A stretch of DNA of 64,000 bases. It comes from Azophilus sp965221755 (GTDB lineage: Bacteria > Pseudomonadota > Gammaproteobacteria > Pseudomonadales > Azotimanducaceae). The notes beneath the pieces were generated by a model. It was not told where the DNA came from, searched no databases, and saw nothing but the letters and a program-made list of their open reading frames with translations. This document shows positions 49,503 through 57,297 of the stretch, piece after piece. A program made the translations under genes and the position numbers. Within the stretch, counting starts at the first letter, position 1, and every line of letters starts with the position of its first letter. Where the stretch lies: contig OZ244921.1 of the NCBI GenBank assembly GCA_965221755.1, positions 3,162,001-3,226,000 on the forward strand, written 5' to 3'.

Positions 49503-50972
49503 ATGGCGCTACCGAACCTTGAAGACTATTTTCCCGATTGGAAGGAGCGCGAGGCTTTGGCCGAAGCCATGATTCCCATCATCGGCCAGCTCTACCGCAA
49601 GAACGTGGTCGCCTACTGCTACGGACGGGCGCTTTACAACCAAAGCGTCATCCAGATCATGAAGACCCATCGCTACGTCCGGCAGGTGGCGCACAACGAG
49701 CTGTCGGAATTCGAGAGCTATCCCATCCTCAAGGCCCTGTCCGAGCTCGATCTGGGGCCTTCCCACATCGACGTGGGCAAGCTGACCACACGCTTCATGG
49801 AAGCCTCCGAGAGCGCTTCCGTCGATCCGCTGGCGTTCGTCCGTGACGCCTGCGCCGAGGTGATCGGCCGGCATGTGCCGCCGCTGGAGCAGCCCCAGGA
49901 CATCGTGCTCTACGGCTTCGGCCGCATCGGCCGCCTGCTCGCCCGCCTGCTCATCGAGAAGACCGGCGGCGGCCACCAGCTGCGGCTGAAGGCCATCGTG
50001 GTGCGCAAGGCCAGCAAGGACGACCTGATGAAGCGGGCGGCGCTGCTGCGCCGGGATTCGGTCCATGGCGCCTTTCTGGGCACGTTGCGCGTCGATGAGG
50101 GGAACAGCTGCCTGATCGCCAACGGCAACGTGATTCGGGTCATCTACGCCGACCGGCCCGATGCGATCGACTACCGGCAGCACGGCATCGACGACGCCAT
50201 CGTCATCGACAACACCGGCGCTTGGCGGGACGAGGCGGGCTTAAGCCGCCACCTGCTTTGCCCCGGCGCCGCCAAGGTGATTGTGACGGCGCCGGCCAAG
50301 GGCCGCATCAAGAACATCGTCTCCGGCGTCAATTCGGGCTGCGTCCTGCCCACCGACGCCGTTCTCGGCGCCGCCTCCTGCACCACCAACGCCATCGTGC
50401 CGGTGCTGAAGGCCGTCAACGACCGCTACTGGCTGCGGCACGGCCACATGGAGACGGTGCACGCCTACACCAACGACCAGAACCTGATTGACAACTACCA
50501 CCGGAAGAACCGGCGCGGCCGGGGCGCACCGCTGAACATGGTGATCACCGAAACCGGCGCATCCTCGGCCGTGACCGAGCTGCTGCCGGAACTCAAGGGC
50601 AAGCTTACGGGCAACGCCATCCGCGTGCCGACGCCCAACGTCTCATTGGCGATCCTCAACCTCGCCCTCTCCGAAGCCGTCGCCGTTGAGGACGTCAACG
50701 ACTTCCTGCGCAACGCCGCCCTGCACTCCGACCTGCAGCGCCAGATCGACTACACCGAGGCGCCCGACGTGGTGTCGTCGGACTTCGTCGGCAACCGGCA
50801 CGCCTGCATCGTCGATGGTGGGGCGACCTTGGCCAAGGACAACCGAGTGGTGCTCTACGTTTGGTACGACAACGAATTCGGCTATGCCTGCCAAGTGGTG
50901 CGGGTGGTGCAGAAGTGGGCGGGCATCACCTATCCCCTCATTCCCCGGGACGTTGAGGAGCAGGGGTTCTGA
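49503..50972 (+). CDS. Glyceraldehyde-3-phosphate dehydrogenase, long form
   Basis: The 489-residue protein has a GAPDH core preceded by about 130 extra residues (LEDYFPDWKEREALAEAMI ... FVRDACAEVIG). The NAD-binding segment VLYGFGRIGRLLARLL starts at about residue 137, the catalytic cysteine is in AASCTTNAIVPVLK, and the C-terminal WYDNEFGYACQVVRV is typical. Long GAPDHs of this shape occur in Pseudomonas and relatives. The extra domain's function is not known to me, and direction (glycolytic or gluconeogenic) cannot be told from sequence. It stands alone with its own promoter and is followed directly by repeat copies. Confidence 0.93.
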   Translation: MALPNLEDYFPDWKEREALAEAMIPIIGQLYRKNVVAYCYGRALYNQSVIQIMKTHRYVRQVAHNELSEFESYPILKALSELDLGPSHIDVGKLTTRFMEASESASVDPLAFVRDACAEVIGRHVPPLEQPQDIVLYGFGRIGRLLARLLIEKTGGGHQLRLKAIVVRKASKDDLMKRAALLRRDSVHGAFLGTLRVDEGNSCLIANGNVIRVIYADRPDAIDYRQHGIDDAIVIDNTGAWRDEAGLSRHLLCPGAAKVIVTAPAKGRIKNIVSGVNSGCVLPTDAVLGAASCTTNAIVPVLKAVNDRYWLRHGHMETVHAYTNDQNLIDNYHRKNRRGRGAPLNMVITETGASSAVTELLPELKGKLTGNAIRVPTPNVSLAILNLALSEAVAVEDVNDFLRNAALHSDLQRQIDYTEAPDVVSSDFVGNRHACIVDGGATLAKDNRVVLYVWYDNEFGYACQVVRVVQKWAGITYPLIPRDVEEQGF

Positions 50973-50975
50973 CAC

Positions 50976-51068
50976 TGTGCGGGCTCAGAAACATACCGGA
51001 ATCTGATCTAAGCGACGAGCGCGGAGTTTCGCGCCAGCGAAACTCCGTCCGCGACCGTCAGGTCGCGC
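50976..51068 (+). repeat. Dispersed hairpin repeat, copy 7
   Basis: This full copy begins four bases after the GAPDH stop and is nearly identical to copy 1 at the start of the window: block TGTGCGGGCTCAGAAACATA, stem with loop gcca, and second hairpin with loop gtca. Confidence 0.85.
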
Positions 51069-51119
51069 CTGTGCGGCTCCAGAAACATCTCGGAACCCGA
51101 CCCGCATAGCGGGCGCGTT
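51069..51119 (+). repeat. Dispersed hairpin repeat, copy 8 (partial)
   Basis: This partial copy keeps the 5' block (CTGTGCGGCTCCAGAAACAT, CGGAACCCGA) but lacks the main hairpin and ends in CCCGCATAGCGGGCGCG, a different small hairpin. Confidence 0.65.
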
Positions 51120-51210
51120 GTGCGGGCTCAGAAACATATCGGAAACCAGCCTGAGCTGCGAGCGCGGAGTTTCGCGCAGCGAAACTCCATCCGCGACCGT
51201 CAGGTCGCGC
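51120..51210 (+). repeat. Dispersed hairpin repeat, copy 9
   Basis: This full copy has stem GGAGTTTCGC/GCGAAACTCC with a three-base loop (gca), then the CGCGACC/GGTCGCG hairpin. It lies 67 bp upstream of the coiled-coil/nuclease-like gene. Confidence 0.85.
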
Positions 51211-51277
51211 GTTGGCGCGCGAACGCCAGCGTGATGTAGGATAAACTTGAACCCAGACCGGCAGGGAGTCTTCCGCC

Positions 51278-51937
51278 ATGACCGACGAGGAACTGAAGGC
51301 GCTGGTTGCCGGCCTGGCCGCCGCGCAGGACCGCACCGACGCCCAGCTGGCGGAAAACGCCGCCCAGCTGGCGCGGACCGCCGCCCGGCTGGCGCGGACC
51401 GCCGCCCGGCTGGCGCGGACCGCCGCCCGGCTGGCGCGGACCGCCGCCCGGCTGGCGCGGACCGACGCCCAGCTGGCGCGGACCGACGCCCAGCTGGCGA
51501 AGACCGCCGCCAAGGTGGACAAGCTGGCGGAGATGTACGGCGGCGTCGGCAACAGCCTGGGCGCGGTGGCCGAGGAGTTCTACCACAACAGCCTCAAGGC
51601 CAACCCGGTGCTGGCCGGGACGCGCTTCGACTTCATCGACAGGAACGTCACGCGCAGCCGTGCGGGCCTGGAGGACGAGTTCGACCTGCTGCTGGTGAAC
51701 GGCCGGGAGGTGTTCGTGGTGGAGGTGAAGCACAAGGCGCACGGGAGCGACCTGGCGCGCCTGCTCGACGGGAAGGCGCCCAACTTCCGGCGCCTGTTTC
51801 CCGAGCACGCCGGCCGTCGGCAGCGGTTCGCCCTGGCCGCCTTCCACATCCGCGACGATCTCAGGAAGGCGGCCTTGGCCCGGGGCGTGACCGTGCTGCA
51901 GCGCCGGGGCGACGTGATCGAAACCCTCGCCGCCTGA
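51278..51937 (+). CDS. Heptad-repeat coiled coil fused to PD-(D/E)XK nuclease-like domain
   Basis: The 219-residue protein begins MTDEELKALVAGLAAAQDRT, then has eight heptads (AQLAENA, AQLARTA, ARLARTA and similar, residues about 22-77) predicted to form a coiled coil, and a globular C-terminal part. There, EDEFDLLLVNGREVFVVEVK fits the D...ExK core of PD-(D/E)XK proteins, with E in AEEFYHN upstream. Similar small coiled-coil/nuclease-fold proteins occur in families annotated as DUF3782-like in other bacteria; a catalytic activity is not shown. The gene is flanked by same-oriented dispersed repeats (copies 7-9 before, copy 10 after). AGGGAG nine bases before the ATG supports this start. Confidence 0.75.
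   Translation: MTDEELKALVAGLAAAQDRTDAQLAENAAQLARTAARLARTAARLARTAARLARTAARLARTDAQLARTDAQLAKTAAKVDKLAEMYGGVGNSLGAVAEEFYHNSLKANPVLAGTRFDFIDRNVTRSRAGLEDEFDLLLVNGREVFVVEVKHKAHGSDLARLLDGKAPNFRRLFPEHAGRRQRFALAAFHIRDDLRKAALARGVTVLQRRGDVIETLAA
51341..51508 (+). repeat. 21-bp tandem repeat encoding coiled-coil heptads
   Basis: Eight head-to-tail units of 21 bp; the central ones (51383-51445) are identical to each other (gcccggctggcgcggaccgc plus c). Each encodes one heptad, so unit gain or loss keeps the frame and changes coiled-coil length by one heptad. Confidence 0.95.
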
Positions 51938-52085
51938 GGCGGGCGGGCGGCGCGAGCCGCCGCCGGCGCCCGCTCGGTCCCCCGCGTTCATGCGCCCTGG
52001 CCCGCCGTCCATCGGCCCCGTCCCTGCCGCAGCCCCGTCGCCCAAGCTTGGATGCCGTCACGGCGGGGCCGGCGCGCGCATCGCC

Positions 52086-52179
52086 TGTGCGGGCTCATAA
52101 ACATACCGTAATCTGATCTAAGCGACGAGCGCGGAGTTTCGCGGTAAGCGAAACTCCATCCGCGACCGTCAGGTCGCGC
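52086..52179 (+). repeat. Dispersed hairpin repeat, copy 10
   Basis: This full copy has stem GGAGTTTCGC/GCGAAACTCC with a five-base loop (ggtaa) and the second hairpin intact. It ends directly before the candidate etfB promoter, so it may insulate etfBA from upstream transcription. Confidence 0.85.
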
Positions 52180-52180
52180 C

Positions 52181-52209
52181 TTGACCCCGGATTGGGCTGC
52201 GGCCAAAAT
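52181..52209 (+). promoter_or_regulatory. Candidate promoter for etfBA
   Basis: TTGACC (52181-52186) and CAAAAT (52204-52209) are separated by 17 bp, immediately after a dispersed repeat and about 92 bases before the etfB ATG. Confidence 0.5.
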
Positions 52210-52301
52210 ACGCCGCCTTGAAACTGGCCGCGCCGGCTTCCATTCGGGAGTTGCCGCAGGCATCCATCCGCGCAGCAAGCGCAATCAATCTTGAGGATTG
52301 C

Positions 52302-53054
52302 ATGAAGGTACTGGTACCGGTTAAGCGCGTCGTTGACGCGAATGTGAAGGTTCGGGTGAAGCCCGACAATACGGGCGTCGATCTCAGCAACGTCAAAATG
52401 GCGGTCAATCCGTTTTGCGAAATCGCCATTGAAGAGGCGGTGCGCCTCAAGGAGGCCGGGGTGGCCACCGAAGTGGTCGCCGTTGCCGTGGGCGGCGCGG
52501 CCTGCCAGGAGCAGCTGCGCACCTGCCTGGCGCTCGGCGCCGACCGCGCCCTGTTGGTCGAGACCGATGGGCCAGTGCAGCCGCTGGGGGTCGCCAAGGC
52601 GCTCAAGGCGCTGCAGGACAGCGAGCAGGCCGACATCGTGCTGTTCGGCAAGCAGAGCATTGATGGCGACAACAGCCAGACGGGGCCGATGTTTGCGGCG
52701 TTGACGGGCCTGCCCCAAGCCACCTTCGCTTCCGAGGTCAAGCCCCAAGCCGGATCGCTGGAAGTGACCCGGGAGGTGGACGGCGGGCTGCAGACGGTTT
52801 CGGTGAAGCTGCCCGCGGTCATCACCACGGACCTGCGGCTCAACGAGCCCCGCTACGCATCGCTGCCCAACATCATGAAAGCCAAGCGCAAGCCGATGGA
52901 CCGGACGACTCCGGCCGAACTCGGCGTCGATGTCGGTGCCGCCGTGGAGGTGCTCAGCGTCGAGCGCCCCGCCGAACGCGCGGCCGGCATCAAGGTCGAA
53001 AGCGTTGAGCAACTGGTTGACAAACTCAAAAACGAAGCAAAGGTGATCGCATGA
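52302..53054 (+). CDS. etfB: Electron transfer flavoprotein beta subunit
   Basis: The 250-residue subunit binds AMP and pairs with EtfA to carry electrons from acyl-CoA and other dehydrogenases to ETF-ubiquinone oxidoreductase. It begins MKVLVPVKRVVDANVKVRVK and contains MAVNPFCEIAIEEAVRLKE, GADRALLVET and the AMP-loop region GKQSIDGDNSQTGPMFAALTGLPQATFAS. An upstream in-frame start exists at 52218, but the ATG at 52302 follows TTGAGGATTG (GAGG) and matches the family. It overlaps etfA by ATGA. Confidence 0.97.
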   Translation: MKVLVPVKRVVDANVKVRVKPDNTGVDLSNVKMAVNPFCEIAIEEAVRLKEAGVATEVVAVAVGGAACQEQLRTCLALGADRALLVETDGPVQPLGVAKALKALQDSEQADIVLFGKQSIDGDNSQTGPMFAALTGLPQATFASEVKPQAGSLEVTREVDGGLQTVSVKLPAVITTDLRLNEPRYASLPNIMKAKRKPMDRTTPAELGVDVGAAVEVLSVERPAERAAGIKVESVEQLVDKLKNEAKVIA

Positions 53055-53980
53055 CCACGCTGATCGTCGCCGAGCACGACAACAACTCATTAAGGCCGGT
53101 CACCGGCGTGGTGGCCGCAGCGGCCGCAGCCATAGGGGGGGGCTACGACGTGCTCGTGGCCGGCGAAGGCTGCGCCTCGGCGGCCGCCGAAGCCGCAGCG
53201 CTGGCCGGGGCGGGCAAGGCACTGCTGGCCGACCACGCCGCCTATGCCCATCAACTGGCGGAGAACGTCGCGCCCTTGGTGGCCGAGGTTGGCGCTGGCT
53301 ACAGCCACGTTCTGGCCGCCCACACCACCACCGGCAAGAACTTCCTGCCAAGGGTCGCCGCGTTGCTGAACGTGGGGCAGATTTCCGACATCATGGCGGT
53401 GGTCGATGAAGCGACCTTCAAACGGCCCATCTACGCCGGCAACGCCATCGCCACGGTTCGGTCCAGCGACTCCATCAAGGTGGTGAGCGTGCGGGGCACC
53501 GCCTTCGACCCGGTGGCGGCGGACGGCGGTACCGGCGTGGTGGAGGCCGTGGACAGCGTCCATGATGCAGGCCTCTCCAACTTCGTGGGCGAAAGCCTGG
53601 CGGTTTCGGAGCGGCCGGAGCTGACCGCCGCCGGCACCATCATCTCCGGCGGCCGGGGCATGGGCAGCGGCGAGAACTTCGCGCTGCTTGAGGGCATCGC
53701 CGACAAGCTCGGCGCCGCCATCGGCGCCTCCCGGGCGGCCGTGGACGCCGGCTTCGTGCCCAATGACATGCAGGTGGGGCAGACCGGCAAGATCGTGGCC
53801 CCGGAACTCTACGTCGCCGTCGGCATTTCCGGCGCCATCCAGCATCTGGCGGGCATGAAGGACAGCAAGGTCATCGCCGCCATCAACAAGGATGAGGATG
53901 CGCCCATCTTCCAAGTGGCGGACTACGGGCTGGTCGCCGACTTGTTCAAGGCGCTGCCGGAGCTGGAGGCGCTGCTCTAG
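53051..53980 (+). CDS. etfA: Electron transfer flavoprotein alpha subunit
   Basis: The 309-residue FAD-binding subunit of the heterodimer. The N-terminal domain starts TLIVAEHDNNSLRP, and the C-terminal FAD domain shows ISGGRGMGSGENF, GASRAAVDAGFVPNDMQVGQTGK, APELYVAVGISGAIQHLAGM and AINKDEDAPIFQVADYGLVADLF, all canonical. It is coupled to etfB by overlap. The ETF-ubiquinone oxidoreductase partner is not in the window. Confidence 0.98.
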   Translation: MTTLIVAEHDNNSLRPVTGVVAAAAAAIGGGYDVLVAGEGCASAAAEAAALAGAGKALLADHAAYAHQLAENVAPLVAEVGAGYSHVLAAHTTTGKNFLPRVAALLNVGQISDIMAVVDEATFKRPIYAGNAIATVRSSDSIKVVSVRGTAFDPVAADGGTGVVEAVDSVHDAGLSNFVGESLAVSERPELTAAGTIISGGRGMGSGENFALLEGIADKLGAAIGASRAAVDAGFVPNDMQVGQTGKIVAPELYVAVGISGAIQHLAGMKDSKVIAAINKDEDAPIFQVADYGLVADLFKALPELEALL

Positions 53981-54369
53981 GCACGAGCGAGGATTCCCGT
54001 CCTCTGCGGAATCAGCTTGGCTGGAGTGCGTGTTGATTGCGACCAACGACCGATAGTCCAAATCCTTGCGCCGAAGAAGTGGTGGCGCGAATGGTTTCAA
54101 CTCGAGGATTCGACACGACGCAAGGCGGGGCCGTGGGAACGCCGTTTCGAGGCGCTGACCTGCGATATCGAGAAGCGGCTGAATGTTGCGGTCGAACTTC
54201 TTGCCATTGATGATATTCGGAAGGACAAACTGTACCAGCGGCCGAATGAGCCAACGCTGCCGCACGTCCCGTCCCTGCACTCGATTGATTTAAGCAACAG
54301 CAGGATTGGCAGCGCTCTGCAGTGAACCACTCCCGTCGGTAACGCGCCATCCTTGCTGGTCGGCGACGA
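53981..54369. other. Region between etfA and pyrB, lower GC
   Basis: The 389-bp gap between the convergent ends of etfA and pyrB looks less GC-rich than its surroundings. It contains one plausible short frame (54017-54325, listed separately) and a weak hairpin GAGGA/TCCTC just after etfA. No repeat copy and no RNA gene were recognised. Confidence 0.5.
54017..54325 (+). CDS. Short hypothetical frame, possible gene remnant
   Basis: A 102-codon frame from a TTG start. The translation (WWREWFQLEDSTRRKAGPWE, then EALTCDIEKRLNVAVELLAI) has a balanced composition rich in W, E, K and D, unlike the R/P/A-rich shadow frames elsewhere, which is why it is listed. I recognise no family. There is no clear ribosome binding site, and the lower GC suggests acquired or decaying DNA. 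It could be a fragment of a longer lost gene. Confidence 0.3.
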   Translation: MAGVRVDCDQRPIVQILAPKKWWREWFQLEDSTRRKAGPWERRFEALTCDIEKRLNVAVELLAIDDIRKDKLYQRPNEPTLPHVPSLHSIDLSNSRIGSALQ

Positions 54370-55398
54370 TCAAGATGCGGCTGCGGGCGTCCGCTTGGCG
54401 GTGTACCAAGTGACCGGCTGCGCGTGGTCGTGGACTGCCCCGGCAACGTCAAGCACCAAGGCGAAGATCGCCATCCGCACGATCACGCCGTTGTCGGTTT
54501 GCCGGAAGATCGCAAGGTTGGGATTTTCGTCAAGGTCCGCGTCGAGTTCCTGGGCGGCGCTGCGCGAGTCGCGCGGCAGCGGGTGCATGATGACCGTGTT
54601 CGGCTGGCAGTGCTCGGTGTAGATGGCTTGGTTCAGGCGAAACAGCCCCCGATAGCGATTGGCCTCATCTCGGGAGGGGAAACGCTCCTCCTGGGTGCGC
54701 GTGACGTAGAGAATGTCCACGTCGTGGATGCCCGGCTCCAGCTCGTGGTAGGCCGCCGCCCGGTGCCCGCGCCGGCGCAGGCTTTGGACGATTTCCGCCG
54801 GCGCCTCAAGGTCCGGCGGCGACACCAAGTGGTAGTCGATGCGCTCGTAGAGCGCCAGCAGCTTGCACAGCGAATGCACCGCGCGGCCGTAGCGCAGATC
54901 GCCCACCAGCGCGATGCGCAGCCCATCAATGCCTTTGCCGCGCCCGGCCATCTCCTGGGCGATGGTGTAGAGATCGAGCAGGGCTTGGCTGGGATGTTCG
55001 TTGGGGCCGTCGCCGGCGTTGATGACCGGCACCCGGCTGGCTTGAGCGAATTCCGCCACTGAACCGGCTTCGGGATGGCGCATCACGATCACGTCGCTGT
55101 AGCCGGACAGCACCCGGGCGGTGTCCTTGAGCGATTCGCCCTTGGCCAGCGAGGACGCCTTGACCTCAGTGGTTTCACGCACTTCGCCGCCGAGCAGGTT
55201 GAAGGCGGAGCCGAAGGAGATGCGCGTTCGCGTGGAGGGTTCGAGGAACATGTTGGAGAGTATCGCACCCTGCAGCACCCGCGTGACGCGCATGCGGGCG
55301 GCGTAGGCCCGCAGATCGTCGGCGACGGCGAACAGCGCGTCGATGTCGGCCCGGTCGAACTGGTCCACGGACAGAATGTGCGCGCCCCTGAACTCCAA
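54370..55398 (-). CDS. pyrB: Aspartate carbamoyltransferase catalytic chain
   Basis: The 342-residue enzyme condenses carbamoyl phosphate with aspartate in the first committed pyrimidine step. The carbamoyl-phosphate motif FLEPSTRTRISF, VIVMRHPEAGSV, NAGDGPNEHPSQALLDLYTI, LVGDLRYGRAVHSL, YVTRTQEERF and MHPLPRDS are in order. The frame is open far upstream to 55929, but a TTG at 55398 lies seven bases after GGAGGG and starts just before the family N-terminus (FRGAHILSVDQFDRADI), so it is preferred. A C-terminal extension (about 25 residues, ending KRTPAAAS) exceeds the E. coli enzyme. No pyrI or dihydroorotase-like partner is adjacent. Confidence 0.94.
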   Translation of the reverse strand: MEFRGAHILSVDQFDRADIDALFAVADDLRAYAARMRVTRVLQGAILSNMFLEPSTRTRISFGSAFNLLGGEVRETTEVKASSLAKGESLKDTARVLSGYSDVIVMRHPEAGSVAEFAQASRVPVINAGDGPNEHPSQALLDLYTIAQEMAGRGKGIDGLRIALVGDLRYGRAVHSLCKLLALYERIDYHLVSPPDLEAPAEIVQSLRRRGHRAAAYHELEPGIHDVDILYVTRTQEERFPSRDEANRYRGLFRLNQAIYTEHCQPNTVIMHPLPRDSRSAAQELDADLDENPNLAIFRQTDNGVIVRMAIFALVLDVAGAVHDHAQPVTWYTAKRTPAAAS

Positions 55399-55404
55399 GC
55401 TGAA

Positions 55405-55410
55405 CCCTCC
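55405..55410 (-). promoter_or_regulatory. Ribosome binding site fixing the TTG start of pyrB
   Basis: On the minus strand GGAGGG precedes the TTG start codon with a spacing of six bases (ttcagc). It is a stronger match than any site near alternative starts. Confidence 0.6.
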
Positions 55411-55462
55411 GTGCGTTGCCTGCCGCCATGATAGTTTATGGTTGCGCCGGTCGGGAAGGAGG

Positions 55463-55556
55463 CGCACCCGCTTAATGGGTGCTTTGGAGTTTCGCTTACC
55501 GCGAAACTCCGCGCTCGTTGCGTGGGGTTCCGTTGGGTTTCCTGAATCCGCGCAGG
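55463..55556 (-). repeat. Dispersed hairpin repeat, copy 11
   Basis: This inverted copy lies in the divergent pyrB-gspE gap. Its stem is GGAGTTTCGC/GCGAAACTCC with loop ttacc. The outer hairpin is GCACCC/GGGTGC with loop gcttaat, the same variant end as in copy 6. Confidence 0.8.
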
Positions 55557-55681
55557 AGCGCTTGCTCAGGGGATGGCGACGGGCTTGCGTCCCCGCAAGG
55601 CTTGCATTTCCGACGCATCCGCGTCCGGCGAGGAAAGCGGCGGGGCGTCCCGCTTCTGAAGCCATCGACAGGGCTGTTATC

Positions 55682-57241
55682 ATGACGCCCAACGCAGCCC
55701 AGCAAACTGGCGAACCGATGAGCGAAGCCGCCGCCGAGCCGGTCGATTCCATTTCCGCGCAAGGGGAGGGCATGGCGCCCCGCTTGCTGCCCTTCTCGTT
55801 CGCCCGCCGCTTCGGGGCGGTCATCACCAATGCCGAAACGGTGGGCGGCGAGCTCGATGTCGCTTGCCGGGAGGCGCCGGCTCTGTCCGCCTTGGCGGAA
55901 ATCAAGCGCTTTGCCGGACGTCCCATCAAGCTGCGGATGGTCAGCGCTGCCGAATTCGATGAAATCCTGACCTCGGCCTACGCCCGTGACTCCTCCGCGG
56001 CGCGGCAGATGGTCGAGGACATGGGCGACGAAATGGATCTGGCGAGCTTGGCCGAGTCGGTGCCGGAAACGGAGGACCTCCTCGAGCAGGAGGACAACGC
56101 GCCCATCATCCGGCTGATCAACGCGCTGCTCGCTGAAGCCATTCGCGAAAACGCTTCCGACATCCATGTCGAGACCTTTGAAAAGGACTTGGTGGTCCGC
56201 TTCCGGGTGGACGGGGTGATGCGCGAAGTGGTCCGCCCCAAGCGGCAGCTGGCGCCGCTGCTGGTGTCCCGCATCAAGGTGATGGCGCGCCTCGACATCG
56301 CTGAGAAGCGCATTCCCCAGGACGGCCGCATCGGGCTGCGCATTGGCGGACGGGAAGTGGACGTGCGGGTCTCCACATTGCCGGCCAGCAACGGCGAACG
56401 GGTGGTGATGCGCCTGCTTGACAAGCAGGCCGGCCGGCTGCGGCTGTCGCGCCTGGGCATGTCCGAGCAGGACCTCGCCCGCATTCGCGACATCGTGCAC
56501 CGCCCCCATGGCGTCATGCTGGTGACCGGCCCCACCGGCTCCGGCAAGACGACGACCCTCTACGCCTCCCTCTCCGAACTATCGACCCGCACGATCAACA
56601 TCCTCACCGTCGAGGATCCCATCGAGTACAACCTGGCCGGCGTCGGGCAGACCCAAGTCAACGCCAAGGCGGACATGACCTTCGCCCGCGGCCTGCGCGC
56701 CATCCTGCGGCAGGATCCGGATGTGGTGATGGTGGGCGAAATCAGGGATCTGGAAACGGCGCGCATCGCGGTGCAGGCCAGCCTGACCGGGCATTTGGTG
56801 CTGTCCACATTGCACACCAACACGGCGGTGGGGGCCGTCACCCGGCTGATGGACATGGGCATTGAACCCTTCCTGCTGTCCTCGAGCCTGGTCGGCTGCC
56901 TGGCGCAGCGCCTGGTCCGGGTGCTGTGCGGCGAGTGCCGCGTCCGCCGGCCGGCCAAGCCTTCGGAACGCGACTTCCTGGAAATGGATTCCGCCTTGGT
57001 GTTCGAGTCCCCGGGCTGCGACGCCTGCGGTCAAACCGGCTACCGGGGCCGCACCGGCATCTATGAGTTGATCGCCGTCGATGACGGCCTCAAGCAACTC
57101 ATTCACGACCGCAGCTCGGAACAGGTCTTGACCCGCCATGTCCGCAGGTCGGCGCCCAGCATCCGCCAGGACGGCAAGGCCAAGGTGCTCGCGGGCGTGA
57201 CTTCCGTGCAGGAGGTGCTGCGCGTCACCCGGCAGGACTGA
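55682..57241 (+). CDS. gspE: Type II secretion ATPase GspE
   Basis: The 519-residue cytoplasmic hexameric ATPase powers pseudopilus assembly. Walker A GPTGSGKTT begins at residue 283; the Asp box (TVEDPIEYNL), Walker B (RQDPDVVMVGEIRD) and the His box (STLHTNTAVGAV) follow. A tetracysteine zinc motif is formed by C416, C419, C446 and C449, characteristic of GspE, unlike many PilB proteins. The N-terminal domain contains the RFGAVITNAE region. The ATG at 55682 is used; ATG 55718 (MSEAAAEP) is a reasonable alternative. The frame's upstream extension crosses a repeat and is not coding. First gene of the gspEFGHIJKLM run. Confidence 0.95.
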   Translation: MTPNAAQQTGEPMSEAAAEPVDSISAQGEGMAPRLLPFSFARRFGAVITNAETVGGELDVACREAPALSALAEIKRFAGRPIKLRMVSAAEFDEILTSAYARDSSAARQMVEDMGDEMDLASLAESVPETEDLLEQEDNAPIIRLINALLAEAIRENASDIHVETFEKDLVVRFRVDGVMREVVRPKRQLAPLLVSRIKVMARLDIAEKRIPQDGRIGLRIGGREVDVRVSTLPASNGERVVMRLLDKQAGRLRLSRLGMSEQDLARIRDIVHRPHGVMLVTGPTGSGKTTTLYASLSELSTRTINILTVEDPIEYNLAGVGQTQVNAKADMTFARGLRAILRQDPDVVMVGEIRDLETARIAVQASLTGHLVLSTLHTNTAVGAVTRLMDMGIEPFLLSSSLVGCLAQRLVRVLCGECRVRRPAKPSERDFLEMDSALVFESPGCDACGQTGYRGRTGIYELIAVDDGLKQLIHDRSSEQVLTRHVRRSAPSIRQDGKAKVLAGVTSVQEVLRVTRQD

Positions 57242-57297
57242 TGCGCCGCTGCGGCCATCATCGAGCTTGGGCCGCGCCCGCTTGACGAGGCGCATCC

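Larger units (their letters stand above)
50973..51277. other. Intergenic region of three repeat copies
   Basis: The 305 bp between the GAPDH gene and the coiled-coil gene are almost entirely repeat sequence: two complete and one partial copy in head-to-tail order. The last 65 bases contain GATGTAGGATAAACTTG, a possible -10 region, and AGGGAG at 51263-51268 as the ribosome binding site of the next gene. Confidence 0.7.
51938..52301. other. Intergenic region before etfB
   Basis: This 364-bp region has no supported gene. GC-rich inverted repeats occur right after the coiled-coil gene (GGCGGC/GCCGCC near 51947-51962), which could act as a terminator-like stem without a T-run. Then come unremarkable GC-rich sequence, repeat copy 10, and the candidate etfB promoter. 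Confidence 0.6.

Noticed and set aside
51341..51508. CRISPR-like array
   Set aside because: Units are contiguous 21-bp copies without spacers, in a coding frame, and no cas gene is present.
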